Assembly: GCF_032098525.1 (NCBI RefSeq)
Contig: NZ_CP134890.1
Coordinates: 2,170,001 to 2,234,000 of the forward strand
Direction of reading: 5' to 3'
Length of the DNA stretch: 64,000 bases
Origin: Flavobacterium sp. PMTSA4
Lineage (GTDB): Bacteria > Bacteroidota > Bacteroidia > Flavobacteriales > Flavobacteriaceae
The position numbers and the translations under genes are program-made. Under the pieces are notes generated by a model, which did no database searches, was not told where the DNA came from, and saw nothing but the letters and a program-made list of their open reading frames with translations. Positions 25,420-34,378 of the stretch are shown piece by piece. Each line of letters starts with the position of its first letter. Positions within the stretch are counted from its first letter, which is position 1.

Positions 25420-27684
25420 TTAACTGCTAATTCTTAGTTTCATGCCTGGTTTGATGCTTTCATTTTTGATATCATTCCATTTTTTGATATCTGAAATTGT
25501 CACACCTGGATATTTTTTTGCGATGCTAAACAAAGAATCACCTTTTTTCACGTAGTAATGTTTAACTTCTTCTTTTTTAGATTGAGCAACCGCTTGATTT
25601 TTGGTGGCTTTCACAGTTTGATTTGGAACTACAAATAATTTTTTGGAAACAATTAATTTAGAACCAACAGTAATGTTATCGTCTTCTAATTCGTTCCAAT
25701 CTTTTAAATCAGAAATTGAAGCATTATATTTTTTTGCAATAGCACCAAGGTTATCACCGCTTTTTACAACATATTCAACAATTTTTGTTTCCGCTTTTGG
25801 AGTTTCTTCAACTTCTTTAGAGGCTTTTGATTCATTGTTTAGAACAATTTTTGAACCCGATTGAATAATTCCATCTTCAATATTATTCCATTCTTTCAAA
25901 TCTTCTAATGAAACGTTGAATTTCTTAGCGATTGTAAACAAATTGTCTCCTTTTTGAACTACATAAAAATCTTCTGGATTTGCTTGTGCATCATTATTTT
26001 CATTTAAAGCTACTTGTGTTTCTTCTTCAATAGTTGAATTAACTTTATCAGCCTTAATTTCTTTTTTAACGATTGTTACAACTCTTTCGTTTTTAACAAT
26101 TTTCAAACTTGCGCCAAGATTAATGTTATTGCTTTTAAGCTTGTTCCATTTTTTCACCTCTGCAACAGAAACATCATACTTATTTGCAATTTCTCCAAGA
26201 TTATCACCTTTTTTTACTTTGTGATATTTTACAACATCTTTATAAGAAACCACTTTTTCTTCAATATAATTTTTAGTATTCGATGCAATTGCAGTTTTTG
26301 ATTCTTTAACAAAAGTTGTATCAACTTTAGTTGGTTTTTTCTCAACAACAGCAACTGTTTCTTCGGTATAAATTTTAAGCTTTCTTCCTAATGGTGCATA
26401 ATTGCTTCGAAGTTTATTCCATTTTTTTAATTCTGAAACCGAAACTCCATAAGATTCTGATATTTCACTCAAAGTATCACCGCGTTTAACTTTATGATAT
26501 TTTAATCGAGAAGTTGTAGCTCCGTTTGAAGCAATTGCAGAACTTGATGTAAATGGTCTTTCTCTTAATGAATCTTCATAATTTACGTAAGCATAAATTT
26601 TATCTTCATTAGAAACAAAACGAGCAATTTTATCAGAAGGTAATCTTAAATAATGATTTTCTCCTGTGATATATGGAATAACGTCTCTTTTGTACGAAGG
26701 ATTTAGAAATTGTAATTCTGCAACCGAAACATCTAACAAATCTGAAATTTGTTTGAATGTCATTTTTCTTTTAATGTTTATTGTATCCGTTGCATAGTGA
26801 TTAGCAACTGGTTTTTGAGGAACAATTCCATGTTCTTTGTGATATTCAAAAATGTACATTGTTGCTAAAAACGCTGGAACATAACCTTGTGTTTCTTTGT
26901 GTAAATATGGTCTAATATTCCAATAGTTTTGTTTTCCTCCAGAACGGCGAATTGCTTTCGCAACATTTCCTGGTCCAGAATTATAAGATGCTAAAACTAA
27001 ATCCCAATCACCAAAAATTGCATACATGTTTTTCATATATTGTGTTGCAGCTTTACTAGCTTTCAAAGGATCGCTTCTTTCATCAATATAAGTATCAATA
27101 TTTAAATTGTATTGTTTTCCTGTTTGATACATAAACTGCCACAAACCCGTAGCGCCAACTCTAGAAACAGCTCTTGGGTTTAGAGCTGATTCAACAACTG
27201 CTAAGTATTTTATTTCTAAAGGAATATTTTGAGCTGATAATGATTCTTCGAACATTGGGAAATAATATTGCGAAATTCCCATTAATCTTTCAAATGATTT
27301 TCTTCTATTTTTTAGAAATGATTTAATTACGTTTTCTAATCCTTGGTTGTATTCAATATTAAATGGCGATTTTTCGTCAAGTTTTTTTAATCGTTCTTTT
27401 AATAATTCTGTTGGTAGTTCATAATCAACTTTTTGGTCAACATCAATGTTTTCAATATCTAAAGTCAATTCATCATATAAATCTAGACTTGCTAATTCTT
27501 TCATCCACATGCTATCAATGCAAGCAGCAAGATTATCACGAACAAACGTTCCTTTGATAGAATCCAAAAACTGTTGTCTGGTTAATGGTTCTTTCTTTAC
27601 AGTTGCAGTAATAATTGAGTCTTGTGCAAATCCAATACTTGTTAGTAAAATTAGTGCTAACGAGGTGATTTTTAATTTATTCAT
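25420..27684 (-). CDS. MltD-like lytic transglycosylase with five LysM domains
   Basis: A 754-residue exported cell-wall enzyme. After the signal peptide (to about residue 20) an SLT domain at about 140-280 carries the catalytic Glu165 in LAVVESALNP and the motifs GATGLWQFM and NSGPGNV. Five LysM repeats follow (starts such as YHKVKRGDTLSEI, YHKVKKGDNLGEI, FYVVQKGDNLFTI, YVVKSGDNLGAI and YYVKKGDSLFSI), joined by Lys/Glu/Thr-rich linkers. It cleaves peptidoglycan glycan strands; the LysM repeats bind GlcNAc chains. Five repeats is more than in E. coli MltD. It lies between pgk and DUF4837. Confidence 0.92.
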   Translation of the reverse strand: MNKLKITSLALILLTSIGFAQDSIITATVKKEPLTRQQFLDSIKGTFVRDNLAACIDSMWMKELASLDLYDELTLDIENIDVDQKVDYELPTELLKERLKKLDEKSPFNIEYNQGLENVIKSFLKNRRKSFERLMGISQYYFPMFEESLSAQNIPLEIKYLAVVESALNPRAVSRVGATGLWQFMYQTGKQYNLNIDTYIDERSDPLKASKAATQYMKNMYAIFGDWDLVLASYNSGPGNVAKAIRRSGGKQNYWNIRPYLHKETQGYVPAFLATMYIFEYHKEHGIVPQKPVANHYATDTINIKRKMTFKQISDLLDVSVAELQFLNPSYKRDVIPYITGENHYLRLPSDKIARFVSNEDKIYAYVNYEDSLRERPFTSSSAIASNGATTSRLKYHKVKRGDTLSEISESYGVSVSELKKWNKLRSNYAPLGRKLKIYTEETVAVVEKKPTKVDTTFVKESKTAIASNTKNYIEEKVVSYKDVVKYHKVKKGDNLGEIANKYDVSVAEVKKWNKLKSNNINLGASLKIVKNERVVTIVKKEIKADKVNSTIEEETQVALNENNDAQANPEDFYVVQKGDNLFTIAKKFNVSLEDLKEWNNIEDGIIQSGSKIVLNNESKASKEVEETPKAETKIVEYVVKSGDNLGAIAKKYNASISDLKDWNELEDDNITVGSKLIVSKKLFVVPNQTVKATKNQAVAQSKKEEVKHYYVKKGDSLFSIAKKYPGVTISDIKKWNDIKNESIKPGMKLRISS

Positions 27685-27757
27685 GACTTTATTTTCTAAA
27701 GTGATTTTTTATTTCTTTAATAACGCAATTTGTTGAAAATTATTGTGTTATTTTTTA

Positions 27758-28945
27758 TTATTCTAAAATTGCTGCTATTCCGGGTAAAACACTTCCTTCT
27801 AGCATTTCTAACATTGCTCCTCCGCCAGTAGAAACGTAGCTCATTCTTTCTTCTAAGCCAAATTGTTTTACCGCAGCAACTGAATCGCCACCACCAACTA
27901 GTGAAAAAGCACCATTTTTGGTAGATTCAGCTATATATTCACCTAAAGTAATTGTTCCGTTTGCAAAATTTTCCATTTCAAAAACACCTAACGGTCCGTT
28001 CCAAAGAATGGTTTTGCTTTCTAAAATTACTTTTTTGAAATTTTCTAACGATTTTGGCCCAGCATCTAAACCTTGCCATCCATCAGGTATTTCTCGAACA
28101 TCAACAATTTTTGTGTTAGCATCATTAGAAAAAGCATCAGCGGCAACTACATCAACTGGAATGTGAACTTGAACGTTTTTCTCTTTTGCTTTTTGTAAAA
28201 TTTCCAAAGCCAAATCTTGTTTGTCATCTTCACAAATTGAATCACCAATTTTTCCGCCTAAAGCTTTCACAAATGTAAAAGTCATTCCACCACCAATAAT
28301 CATGTGGTCAACTTTATCCAAAATGTTTTCGATAACTGTAATTTTTGAAGAAACTTTTGAACCGCCAAGAACTGCAGTTACAGGTTTTACAGAATTATTT
28401 AAAACCCTATTCAAGCTTTCTATTTCTTTAGCCAAAAGCAATCCAAAACATTTTTTCTCTGGAAAAAATTGTGCAATAATTGTTGTGGAAGCATGTGCTC
28501 TATGTGCCGTTCCAAAAGCATCATTTACATAAATATCGCCTAAAGAAGCTAATTCTTTAGCAAAATCTTTGTCTCCAGCTTCTTCTTCTGGATAAAAACG
28601 AAGATTTTCTAATAATAAAACTTCACCATTTTGCAAATTGGAAACTGCATCTTTAGCTACATTTCCTCTACAATCTTCTGCAAATTTTACAGTAACTCCA
28701 AGAACTTCTGAACACTTTGAAACAATATGCTTCAACGAATATTTTTCTTCTTTTCCTTTTGGTCTACCTAAGTGAGACATCAAAACAACACTTCCTCCAT
28801 CAGACAATATTTTATCAATTGTAGGTTTTGCTGCTTCAATACGATTAGCATCAGTAACATTAAAGTTTTCGTCTAATGGAACATTGAAATCTACTCTGAT
28901 AATGGCTTTTTGATTTTTAAAATTAAAATCATTGATGGTTTTCAT
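27758..28945 (-). CDS. pgk: Phosphoglycerate kinase
   Basis: A 395-residue glycolytic enzyme that transfers phosphate from 1,3-bisphosphoglycerate to ADP. Signatures: IIRVDFNVPLDENFNVTD at the N-terminus, SHLGRPKG, NDAFGTAHRAHAST, LGGSKVSSKI and the C-terminal nucleotide region SLVGGGDSVAAVKQFG. The start MKTINDFNFK is chosen; an in-frame extension to 28996 runs through a TAnnTTTG promoter match. Single gene between the LysM gene (downstream) and holB (divergent). Confidence 0.96.
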   Translation of the reverse strand: MKTINDFNFKNQKAIIRVDFNVPLDENFNVTDANRIEAAKPTIDKILSDGGSVVLMSHLGRPKGKEEKYSLKHIVSKCSEVLGVTVKFAEDCRGNVAKDAVSNLQNGEVLLLENLRFYPEEEAGDKDFAKELASLGDIYVNDAFGTAHRAHASTTIIAQFFPEKKCFGLLLAKEIESLNRVLNNSVKPVTAVLGGSKVSSKITVIENILDKVDHMIIGGGMTFTFVKALGGKIGDSICEDDKQDLALEILQKAKEKNVQVHIPVDVVAADAFSNDANTKIVDVREIPDGWQGLDAGPKSLENFKKVILESKTILWNGPLGVFEMENFANGTITLGEYIAESTKNGAFSLVGGGDSVAAVKQFGLEERMSYVSTGGGAMLEMLEGSVLPGIAAILE

Positions 28946-28971
28946 GGAATTGAGATTAGTTTTGATTTCTG

Positions 28972-28979
28972 CAAATATA
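28972..28979 (-). promoter_or_regulatory. Candidate -7 element of pgk
   Basis: The minus strand reads TATATTTG, 26 bases before the pgk start at 28945. It lies inside the rejected N-terminal extension and so supports the shorter protein. Confidence 0.5.
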
Positions 28980-29149
28980 ATAAAAAAACGTTTCATCGAG
29001 GTTTTTTGCCATTTTATCGATGTTTTTTAACTAAATTTTAATTTATAATTGATTTAATATCAAAGCATTGATTTTTAAAAGCTAATTCTAAGAGAAAATA
29101 GCATAACATTAGACCGATTTGAATTTATAGTTAAAGCTATTTTTTCACT

Positions 29150-29157
29150 TATATTTG
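29150..29157 (+). promoter_or_regulatory. Candidate -7 element of holB
   Basis: TATATTTG just four bases before the holB ATG at 29162. This would place the transcript start at or next to the start codon, a nearly leaderless mRNA. Confidence 0.4.
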
Positions 29158-29161
29158 CTTT

Positions 29162-30310
29162 ATGCAGTTTTCAGAGATAATAGGACAAGATTATATTAAA
29201 AATCACTTGATAAAAAGTACAGTTGCGGGCAGAATTCCACACGCGCAACTTTTTGTTGGTCCTGAAGGTTCGGGAACTTTGGCTATGGCCATTGCTTATG
29301 CACAATTGGTATTATGTGGAAATTCTTCGGAGAATAATTCTGAAGGAAACCAAAGTTGTAATTTGAAATTTAATTCACTTTCGCATCCTGATTTACACTT
29401 TATTTTTCCTAATGTTACTAATGAAGATGTAAAATCAAAACCAAAAAGTGCTGATTTCTTAACTGATTTTAGAGAATTTGTATTATCAAATCCTTATGGA
29501 AGTTTATTTGATTGGTACAAACATCTTGGTGTAAAAAACAAGCAAGGAGAAATTAGAGTTGAAGATGCAACCGATATTTTGAAATCTTTAGCTTTAAAAT
29601 CCTATGAAGGTGGTTATAAAATTATGATTGTTTGGATGGCAGAAAAAATGAACATTGCTGCTTCCAATAAAATTCTAAAACTATTGGAAGAACCACCTGA
29701 GAAAACATTATTTCTCTTGATTTCTGAAGATGAAGAAGATATTATTCAAACCATTCGTTCAAGATGTCAAGTTTTACATTTTGGTGCATTGCCCGAAAAA
29801 ATAATCGCTAATTCACTGATTGATAAGTACAATATTGAATCAAATTTAGCAGATAAAATTGCTCATCAAGCTCAAGGAAATTATAACAAGGCTTTACATT
29901 TTTTAAAACATGATGAAGACGAACATCCTTTTGAAGAATGGTTTGTTCATTGGGTTCGAAGTGCTTTTAAAGCAAAAGGAAATGCAGCAGTAATTCATGA
30001 TTTAATTGCTTGGAGTGAATCCATTGCTGGTATTGGTAGGGAAAGTCAGAAGCAATTTTTAAATTATTGCATCATAATGTTTAGACAGGCATTACTGCAC
30101 AATTATGAAACTCGCGAATTAGTTTATGTTGAGCCTCAAACACAAGGTTTTACTTTTGAAAAATTTGCTCCTTTTGTTACGGGTGAAAACATTTTAGATA
30201 TATTTGAATCACTATCCGAAGCAATTTATTTAATTGAAAGAAACGGAAATGCAAAAATAATTTTAACTGATTTGTCAATAAAACTCACTCGTTTAATCCA
30301 TAAAAAATAA
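29162..30310 (+). CDS. holB: DNA polymerase III subunit delta-prime
   Basis: A 382-residue clamp-loader subunit. The N-terminus MQFSEIIGQDYIKNHLI and the loop HAQLFVGPEGSGTLAMAI match delta-prime, in which the P-loop is degenerate (no GKT here), as expected for the stator subunit that does not hydrolyse ATP. AASNKILKLLEEPPEKTLFLL and TIRSRCQVLHF are the conserved sensor segments. Two Cys (VLCGN and QSCNL) may be what remains of a zinc site. It is followed four bases later by a DoxX-like gene. Confidence 0.92.
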   Translation: MQFSEIIGQDYIKNHLIKSTVAGRIPHAQLFVGPEGSGTLAMAIAYAQLVLCGNSSENNSEGNQSCNLKFNSLSHPDLHFIFPNVTNEDVKSKPKSADFLTDFREFVLSNPYGSLFDWYKHLGVKNKQGEIRVEDATDILKSLALKSYEGGYKIMIVWMAEKMNIAASNKILKLLEEPPEKTLFLLISEDEEDIIQTIRSRCQVLHFGALPEKIIANSLIDKYNIESNLADKIAHQAQGNYNKALHFLKHDEDEHPFEEWFVHWVRSAFKAKGNAAVIHDLIAWSESIAGIGRESQKQFLNYCIIMFRQALLHNYETRELVYVEPQTQGFTFEKFAPFVTGENILDIFESLSEAIYLIERNGNAKIILTDLSIKLTRLIHKK

Positions 30311-30314
30311 GATT

Positions 30315-30701
30315 ATGAACAATCCTGCTTCTTTATTGATTTTAATATTTCTAGCGATTACATTCATTCAATCTGCTTATGATAAAATCTTTGATTGGAA
30401 TGGAAATGTCGAATGGTTGAAAGGTCATTTTTCGAAAACAAGTTTGCTAAAAAATTATGTGCCTTTATCTTTAACAATAGTACTTTTATTAGAACTTATA
30501 ACAGGAATTTTAACCTTGGTTGGTTGTGCAGAATTATTAATAAATGGCGGTAGAACTTTTGGCTTTTATGGCGCTGTTTTTTCATCAATCACATTAATTT
30601 TACTTTTATTTGGACAACGATTGGCAAAAGATTATGATGGCGCAAGAACAATAGCTATTTATTTTATTCCTTCAGTATTAGCAGTATATTGGTTGAATTA
30701 A
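30315..30701 (+). CDS. DoxX-like small membrane protein
   Basis: A 128-residue inner-membrane protein with four hydrophobic segments (about 6-22, 48-68, 82-102 and 108-126), resembling the DoxX family. Functions in the family range from thiosulfate oxidation to unknown redox roles; none can be assigned. It begins four bases after holB and ends in a strong terminator shared with the OmpH-like gene. Confidence 0.72.
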   Translation: MNNPASLLILIFLAITFIQSAYDKIFDWNGNVEWLKGHFSKTSLLKNYVPLSLTIVLLLELITGILTLVGCAELLINGGRTFGFYGAVFSSITLILLLFGQRLAKDYDGARTIAIYFIPSVLAVYWLN

Positions 30702-30710
30702 AGAAAATAA

Positions 30711-30734
30711 AAAACCAGCTTTTCAGCTGGTTTT
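30711..30734. terminator. Bidirectional intrinsic terminator
   Basis: A 10-bp stem AAAACCAGCT/AGCTGGTTTT (30711-30720 with 30725-30734), loop TTTC, between convergent ends of the DoxX-like and OmpH-like genes. Confidence 0.88.
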
Positions 30735-30737
30735 AAT

Positions 30738-31313
30738 TTATTTTTTTTGTTCTTCCTTTTTTTCTGTTTTCTCTTCTTTGTTATCAGTAGATTTGTATTT
30801 ATCATTTACAATCTTGATAATTTCTTTGGTGATATCATAATTCTCTTTAGCAAATAAAACTGAATTAGATTCTCCTGTTCCATAGATATAATCATATCCT
30901 TTTTCTTTTCCGTATTGCTTGATTTCTTTTTTATAAGAAGTAACTAACGAATCAAGTTCAGCACCACTTTCTTGTTGCAATTGACGCAATATTCCTTCTT
31001 GAGCATATGACAATTGTTGTTCTCTTTTTTGTAATTCAGCTCCTTTTTGTTGTGCCCAAGCTTGACCATTTGCTTGTGCGTTTTTTTGAAAATTTGCGGC
31101 TTCACTTTTCCAACGATTCACTTCAGCTTCTAACTGCGTACCCATTGTTTTAGATTTTTCTTTGTATTTAGCTTCAATATCTTTCGCTTCAATACTTTCT
31201 TCCATTAATTTGGACGTATCTATGTAAGCAGTTTTAAATTCTTTTGTTTGGGTTGTCTTTTCGCAAGCAATCAAAGTAAATAATATTGCTAAAGCAGTAA
31301 TTGTTTTTTTCAT
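30738..31313 (-). CDS. OmpH/Skp-like periplasmic chaperone, lipoprotein-type signal
   Basis: A 191-residue protein with signal MKKTITALAILFTLIACEK, ending at a possible lipobox Cys17. The OmpH/Skp pattern follows: AYIDTSKLMEES near residue 33, a long Lys/Glu/Gln-rich coiled-coil (about 45-130) and YDYIYGTGESNSVLFAKENYDITKEII near the end, with a charged tail. Skp proteins hold unfolded outer-membrane proteins; a lipid anchor is not the rule for Skp. The ATG at 31311-31313 is chosen over an in-frame TTG four codons upstream. Confidence 0.87.
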   Translation of the reverse strand: MKKTITALAILFTLIACEKTTQTKEFKTAYIDTSKLMEESIEAKDIEAKYKEKSKTMGTQLEAEVNRWKSEAANFQKNAQANGQAWAQQKGAELQKREQQLSYAQEGILRQLQQESGAELDSLVTSYKKEIKQYGKEKGYDYIYGTGESNSVLFAKENYDITKEIIKIVNDKYKSTDNKEEKTEKKEEQKK

Positions 31314-31340
31314 TATATTTTTCAAATTATTTTAAGGTTC

Positions 31341-31348
31341 CAAAAGTA
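31341..31348 (-). promoter_or_regulatory. Candidate -7 element of the OmpH-like gene
   Basis: The minus strand reads TACTTTTG (TAnnTTTG), 27 bases before the start codon. Confidence 0.45.
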
Positions 31349-31547
31349 AAAAAATTAAATTCATTATTTAGCCTGTTCTTTTTCTAAATATCTCAACTAT
31401 TGTTAAAATTTATATGTTTTTAAATAATAATAATGATTATTTATAGAAATAAACACATATAAATTTGATTTAAGAAGGCGTTTTAAAAAAGACATCTATT
31501 TTGTTTTGGCTCAAAAAAACAATTAATAGCGGTTCTAAAAAAGGTTT

Positions 31548-32393
31548 TTAACTGTTTTTTATAATATAAATGTGTGATGAAAATTCTTTTTTGCGTTTTC
31601 CGTATTGATTAGACTTCCAACCAATCCAAACTGCGTTTAAAAAATTCATTTTTCCGTTTTTATATTTTTCAGATAATAAGCTTACGTAATAACTGTCAAA
31701 CTTCATTGGCAAAACATCTATAAGTTTTAAATCTTGTTGAGCAAAAAGAAGTTTAATTGATTTTTTTGAAAAATGCCATAAATGTCTTGGTGTATCATAT
31801 GCTGCCCAAAATTCTTGATAATATTTTGCGTCAAAAGATTTATAATTAGGAACTGCAATAATTATTGAACCATTAGGTTTTATTAATCTTTTCAACTCTG
31901 TAATGTATTCTTCCAAATTTGGAACATGTTCTAAAACATGCCACATTGTAATTACATCAAACGAATTATCTTCTAATTCATTTAGATCATTTACAAAATC
32001 AACTCCTTTATTTATTGCAATTGATTTTGCCTTTTGATTTGGTTCAATTCCTTTAACTTTCCAATTGTCATTTTTTGCAACCGAAAGAAAATCTCCTGTT
32101 CCAGCTCCAATATCTAAAAGATTTCCTTTTTCACAAATTGTGTTAATTAGTTTTAGTTTTCTTCTAAGCGCAATTCCTTTTACTAATTGATAAATTTTTT
32201 CAAATAAAGAGCGTTTTCCATCGGTGTGTGAAATATAATCTTCACTTTCATAATAACGCGGTAAATCTTCCAAACTTGGTCTCGGAAAAGTTAGCAACAT
32301 ATCAAATTCAGGATTATGATGTAAATCAAAAACTTCTTGCGAAACAGAATAATCTTTGGTTTTTTTGTAAAAAATATTATTATGAAAACTCAT
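31548..32393 (-). CDS. Class I SAM-dependent methyltransferase
   Basis: A 281-residue cytoplasmic methyltransferase. The SAM-binding motif LLDIGAGTGDFL lies near residue 91, motif II-like DVITMWHVLEHVPNLEEYI near 145 and IIIAVPNYKSFDAKYYQEFW near 180. The N-terminal segment (FYKKTKDYSVSQEVFDL) and the overall form resemble methyltransferases acting on sugars or quinones, but the substrate is not determined. It follows mnmG on the same strand with a parS-like site between. The 234 bases after it, up to the OmpH-like gene, hold no recognised feature except that gene's promoter. Confidence 0.86.
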   Translation of the reverse strand: MSFHNNIFYKKTKDYSVSQEVFDLHHNPEFDMLLTFPRPSLEDLPRYYESEDYISHTDGKRSLFEKIYQLVKGIALRRKLKLINTICEKGNLLDIGAGTGDFLSVAKNDNWKVKGIEPNQKAKSIAINKGVDFVNDLNELEDNSFDVITMWHVLEHVPNLEEYITELKRLIKPNGSIIIAVPNYKSFDAKYYQEFWAAYDTPRHLWHFSKKSIKLLFAQQDLKLIDVLPMKFDSYYVSLLSEKYKNGKMNFLNAVWIGWKSNQYGKRKKEFSSHIYIIKNS

Positions 32394-32425
32394 TTATCTC
32401 TTTATTTATAGGATTTAACAAGGTT

Positions 32426-32441
32426 CGTTTCACGTGGAACA
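32426..32441. other. parS-like centromere site (1 of 3)
   Basis: CGTTTCACGTGGAACA differs by one base at the 5' end from the copy at 34383, and is close to the ParB-binding consensus TGTTTCACGTGAAACA. It lies in the 64-base spacer between mnmG and the methyltransferase gene. Confidence 0.75.
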
Positions 32442-32457
32442 TTCAATAGAATAAAAA

Positions 32458-34329
32458 TTATCTTCCCATATAAATTAATAGAACTGAAACATCCGCAGGA
32501 GAAACACCGCTGATTCTAGAAGCTTGTGAAATTGTAACCGGACGAATTGAAGATAGTTTTTGCTTTGCTTCTATCGACATCGATTTAATTTTATTATAAT
32601 CGAAATTTTCAGGTATTTTAATGTCTTCTAAACGAATTAATTTTTCGGCATTATTTCTTTCTTTTTCAATATATCCAGAATATTTAACTTGAATTTCTGC
32701 TTGTTCAACAATTTCATCATCTAAATTATTCTCAGAAATATAATTTTTAACTTTTTCAAAACGAATTATATCATCTAATTCAATTTGTGGTCTTGAAAAA
32801 ACTTTAAACATTTTATCTGATTGAGTCATGGTTGAACTTTCTTTCTCAACTAAAACTGGATTTGCTTCTTCTGGAGTTATACTTGTTTCTTTGAAATAAT
32901 TTACCATTTTTTCGCTTTCTTCAAACTTATATTCCATTCTACGCAATTGCTTTTCTTTAGCTAAACCAATAGCAAATCCTTTTGGAGTTAATCTAAAATC
33001 AGCGTTATCTTGACGTAAAAGCGTTCTGTATTCAGCTCTGGATGTAAACATTCTATATGGTTCTTCAGTTCCTTTTGTAATTAAATCATCAATTAAAACT
33101 CCAATATAAGCTTCATCTCTACGTAAAATCAATGGTTCTTGTTCTTTAACTTTTAAAGCTGCATTAATTCCAGCCATTAAACCTTGAGAAGCTGCTTCTT
33201 CATAACCAGTAGTTCCATTAATTTGACCAGCAAAGAATAAACCATCAACTAACTTTGTTTCTAAAGTATGTTTTAACTGCGTTGGCGGAAAATAATCGTA
33301 TTCTATTGCATAGCCCGGACGGAAAAATTTAACTTTTTCAAAACCAGCCACAGAACGTAATGCTTTGAATTGAATATCTTCTGGTAAAGATGTTGAAAAC
33401 CCATTTACATAAACTTCTACTGTATCCCAACCTTCAGGCTCAACAAACAATTGATGTCTTTCTTTATCCGCAAAACGATTTATTTTATCTTCAATTGATG
33501 GACAATATCTTGGTCCAATACTTTTAATTCTTCCATTAAACATTGGTGAACGATCAAACCCTTCGCGTAAAATATCATGTACTTCTAACGAAGTATAAGT
33601 CATATGACATAATTTTTGATGAGTTAAAGGCTTCGTTTCATCTGAATAGGAGAATTTTGCAGGTTTTTCATCTCCTGGTTCTTCTCGCATTTTAGAATAA
33701 TCTAAAGAACGTCCATCAACTCTTGGTGGTGTTCCTGTTTTCATTCTTCCTGCTTCAAATCCAACTTTAACTAAATCGTCTGTAATTCCGAAAGCAGCGC
33801 TTTCTCCTGCTCTTCCGCCGCCAAATTGTTTGTCACCAATATGAATTAAACCATTTAGAAAAGTTCCGTTTGTTAAAACAACCGTTTTAGATTTAATCTC
33901 AATTCCTAAAGAAGTAACAATACCTTCAACTTTATTGTTTTTAATCAACAAACCTTTAACCATTTCTTGGTAAAAATCAAGATTTGGTGTTTGTTCCAAT
34001 CGTAAACGCCATTCTTCTGCAAAACGCATTCTATCACTTTGAACTCTTGGCGACCACATTGCTGGACCTTTTGATTTGTTGAGCATTTTAAACTGAACTG
34101 CTGTTTTGTCTGAAATAATTCCAGAATAACCGCCAAGTGCATCAATCTCACGCACAATTTGTCCTTTTGCAATTCCACCCATAGCAGGATTGCATGACAT
34201 TTGCGCAATATTTTGCAAACTCATGGTCACCAAAAGAGTTGAACAACCCATGTTGGCCGCCGAAGCAGCAGCTTCACAACCAGCATGACCAGCACCAACA
34301 ACTATAACATCATATTTTTCTAAAAACAT
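32458..34329 (-). CDS. mnmG: tRNA uridine-5-carboxymethylaminomethyl modification enzyme MnmG (GidA)
   Basis: A 623-residue FAD protein that, with MnmE, modifies U34 of several tRNAs. Motifs: VVVGAGHAGCEAAASAANMG at the N-terminus, SCNPAMGGIAKGQIVREIDA, TGTPPRVDGRSLDYS, CPSIEDKINRF and FFAGQINGTTGYEEAASQG, with the helical C-terminal domain that binds MnmE/tRNA. In many bacteria this gene lies near oriC. It is flanked on both sides by parS-like sites. Confidence 0.96.
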   Translation of the reverse strand: MFLEKYDVIVVGAGHAGCEAAASAANMGCSTLLVTMSLQNIAQMSCNPAMGGIAKGQIVREIDALGGYSGIISDKTAVQFKMLNKSKGPAMWSPRVQSDRMRFAEEWRLRLEQTPNLDFYQEMVKGLLIKNNKVEGIVTSLGIEIKSKTVVLTNGTFLNGLIHIGDKQFGGGRAGESAAFGITDDLVKVGFEAGRMKTGTPPRVDGRSLDYSKMREEPGDEKPAKFSYSDETKPLTHQKLCHMTYTSLEVHDILREGFDRSPMFNGRIKSIGPRYCPSIEDKINRFADKERHQLFVEPEGWDTVEVYVNGFSTSLPEDIQFKALRSVAGFEKVKFFRPGYAIEYDYFPPTQLKHTLETKLVDGLFFAGQINGTTGYEEAASQGLMAGINAALKVKEQEPLILRRDEAYIGVLIDDLITKGTEEPYRMFTSRAEYRTLLRQDNADFRLTPKGFAIGLAKEKQLRRMEYKFEESEKMVNYFKETSITPEEANPVLVEKESSTMTQSDKMFKVFSRPQIELDDIIRFEKVKNYISENNLDDEIVEQAEIQVKYSGYIEKERNNAEKLIRLEDIKIPENFDYNKIKSMSIEAKQKLSSIRPVTISQASRISGVSPADVSVLLIYMGR

Positions 34330-34343
34330 TTTCTTTTCTGTAT

Positions 34344-34359
34344 TGTTTCACGTGGAACG
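34344..34359. other. parS-like centromere site (2 of 3)
   Basis: TGTTTCACGTGGAACG, in the 49-base spacer between ybeY and mnmG, 39 bases from the next copy and in the same orientation. Confidence 0.8.
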
Positions 34360-34378
34360 TTTTATTTAAAACTTTCGT

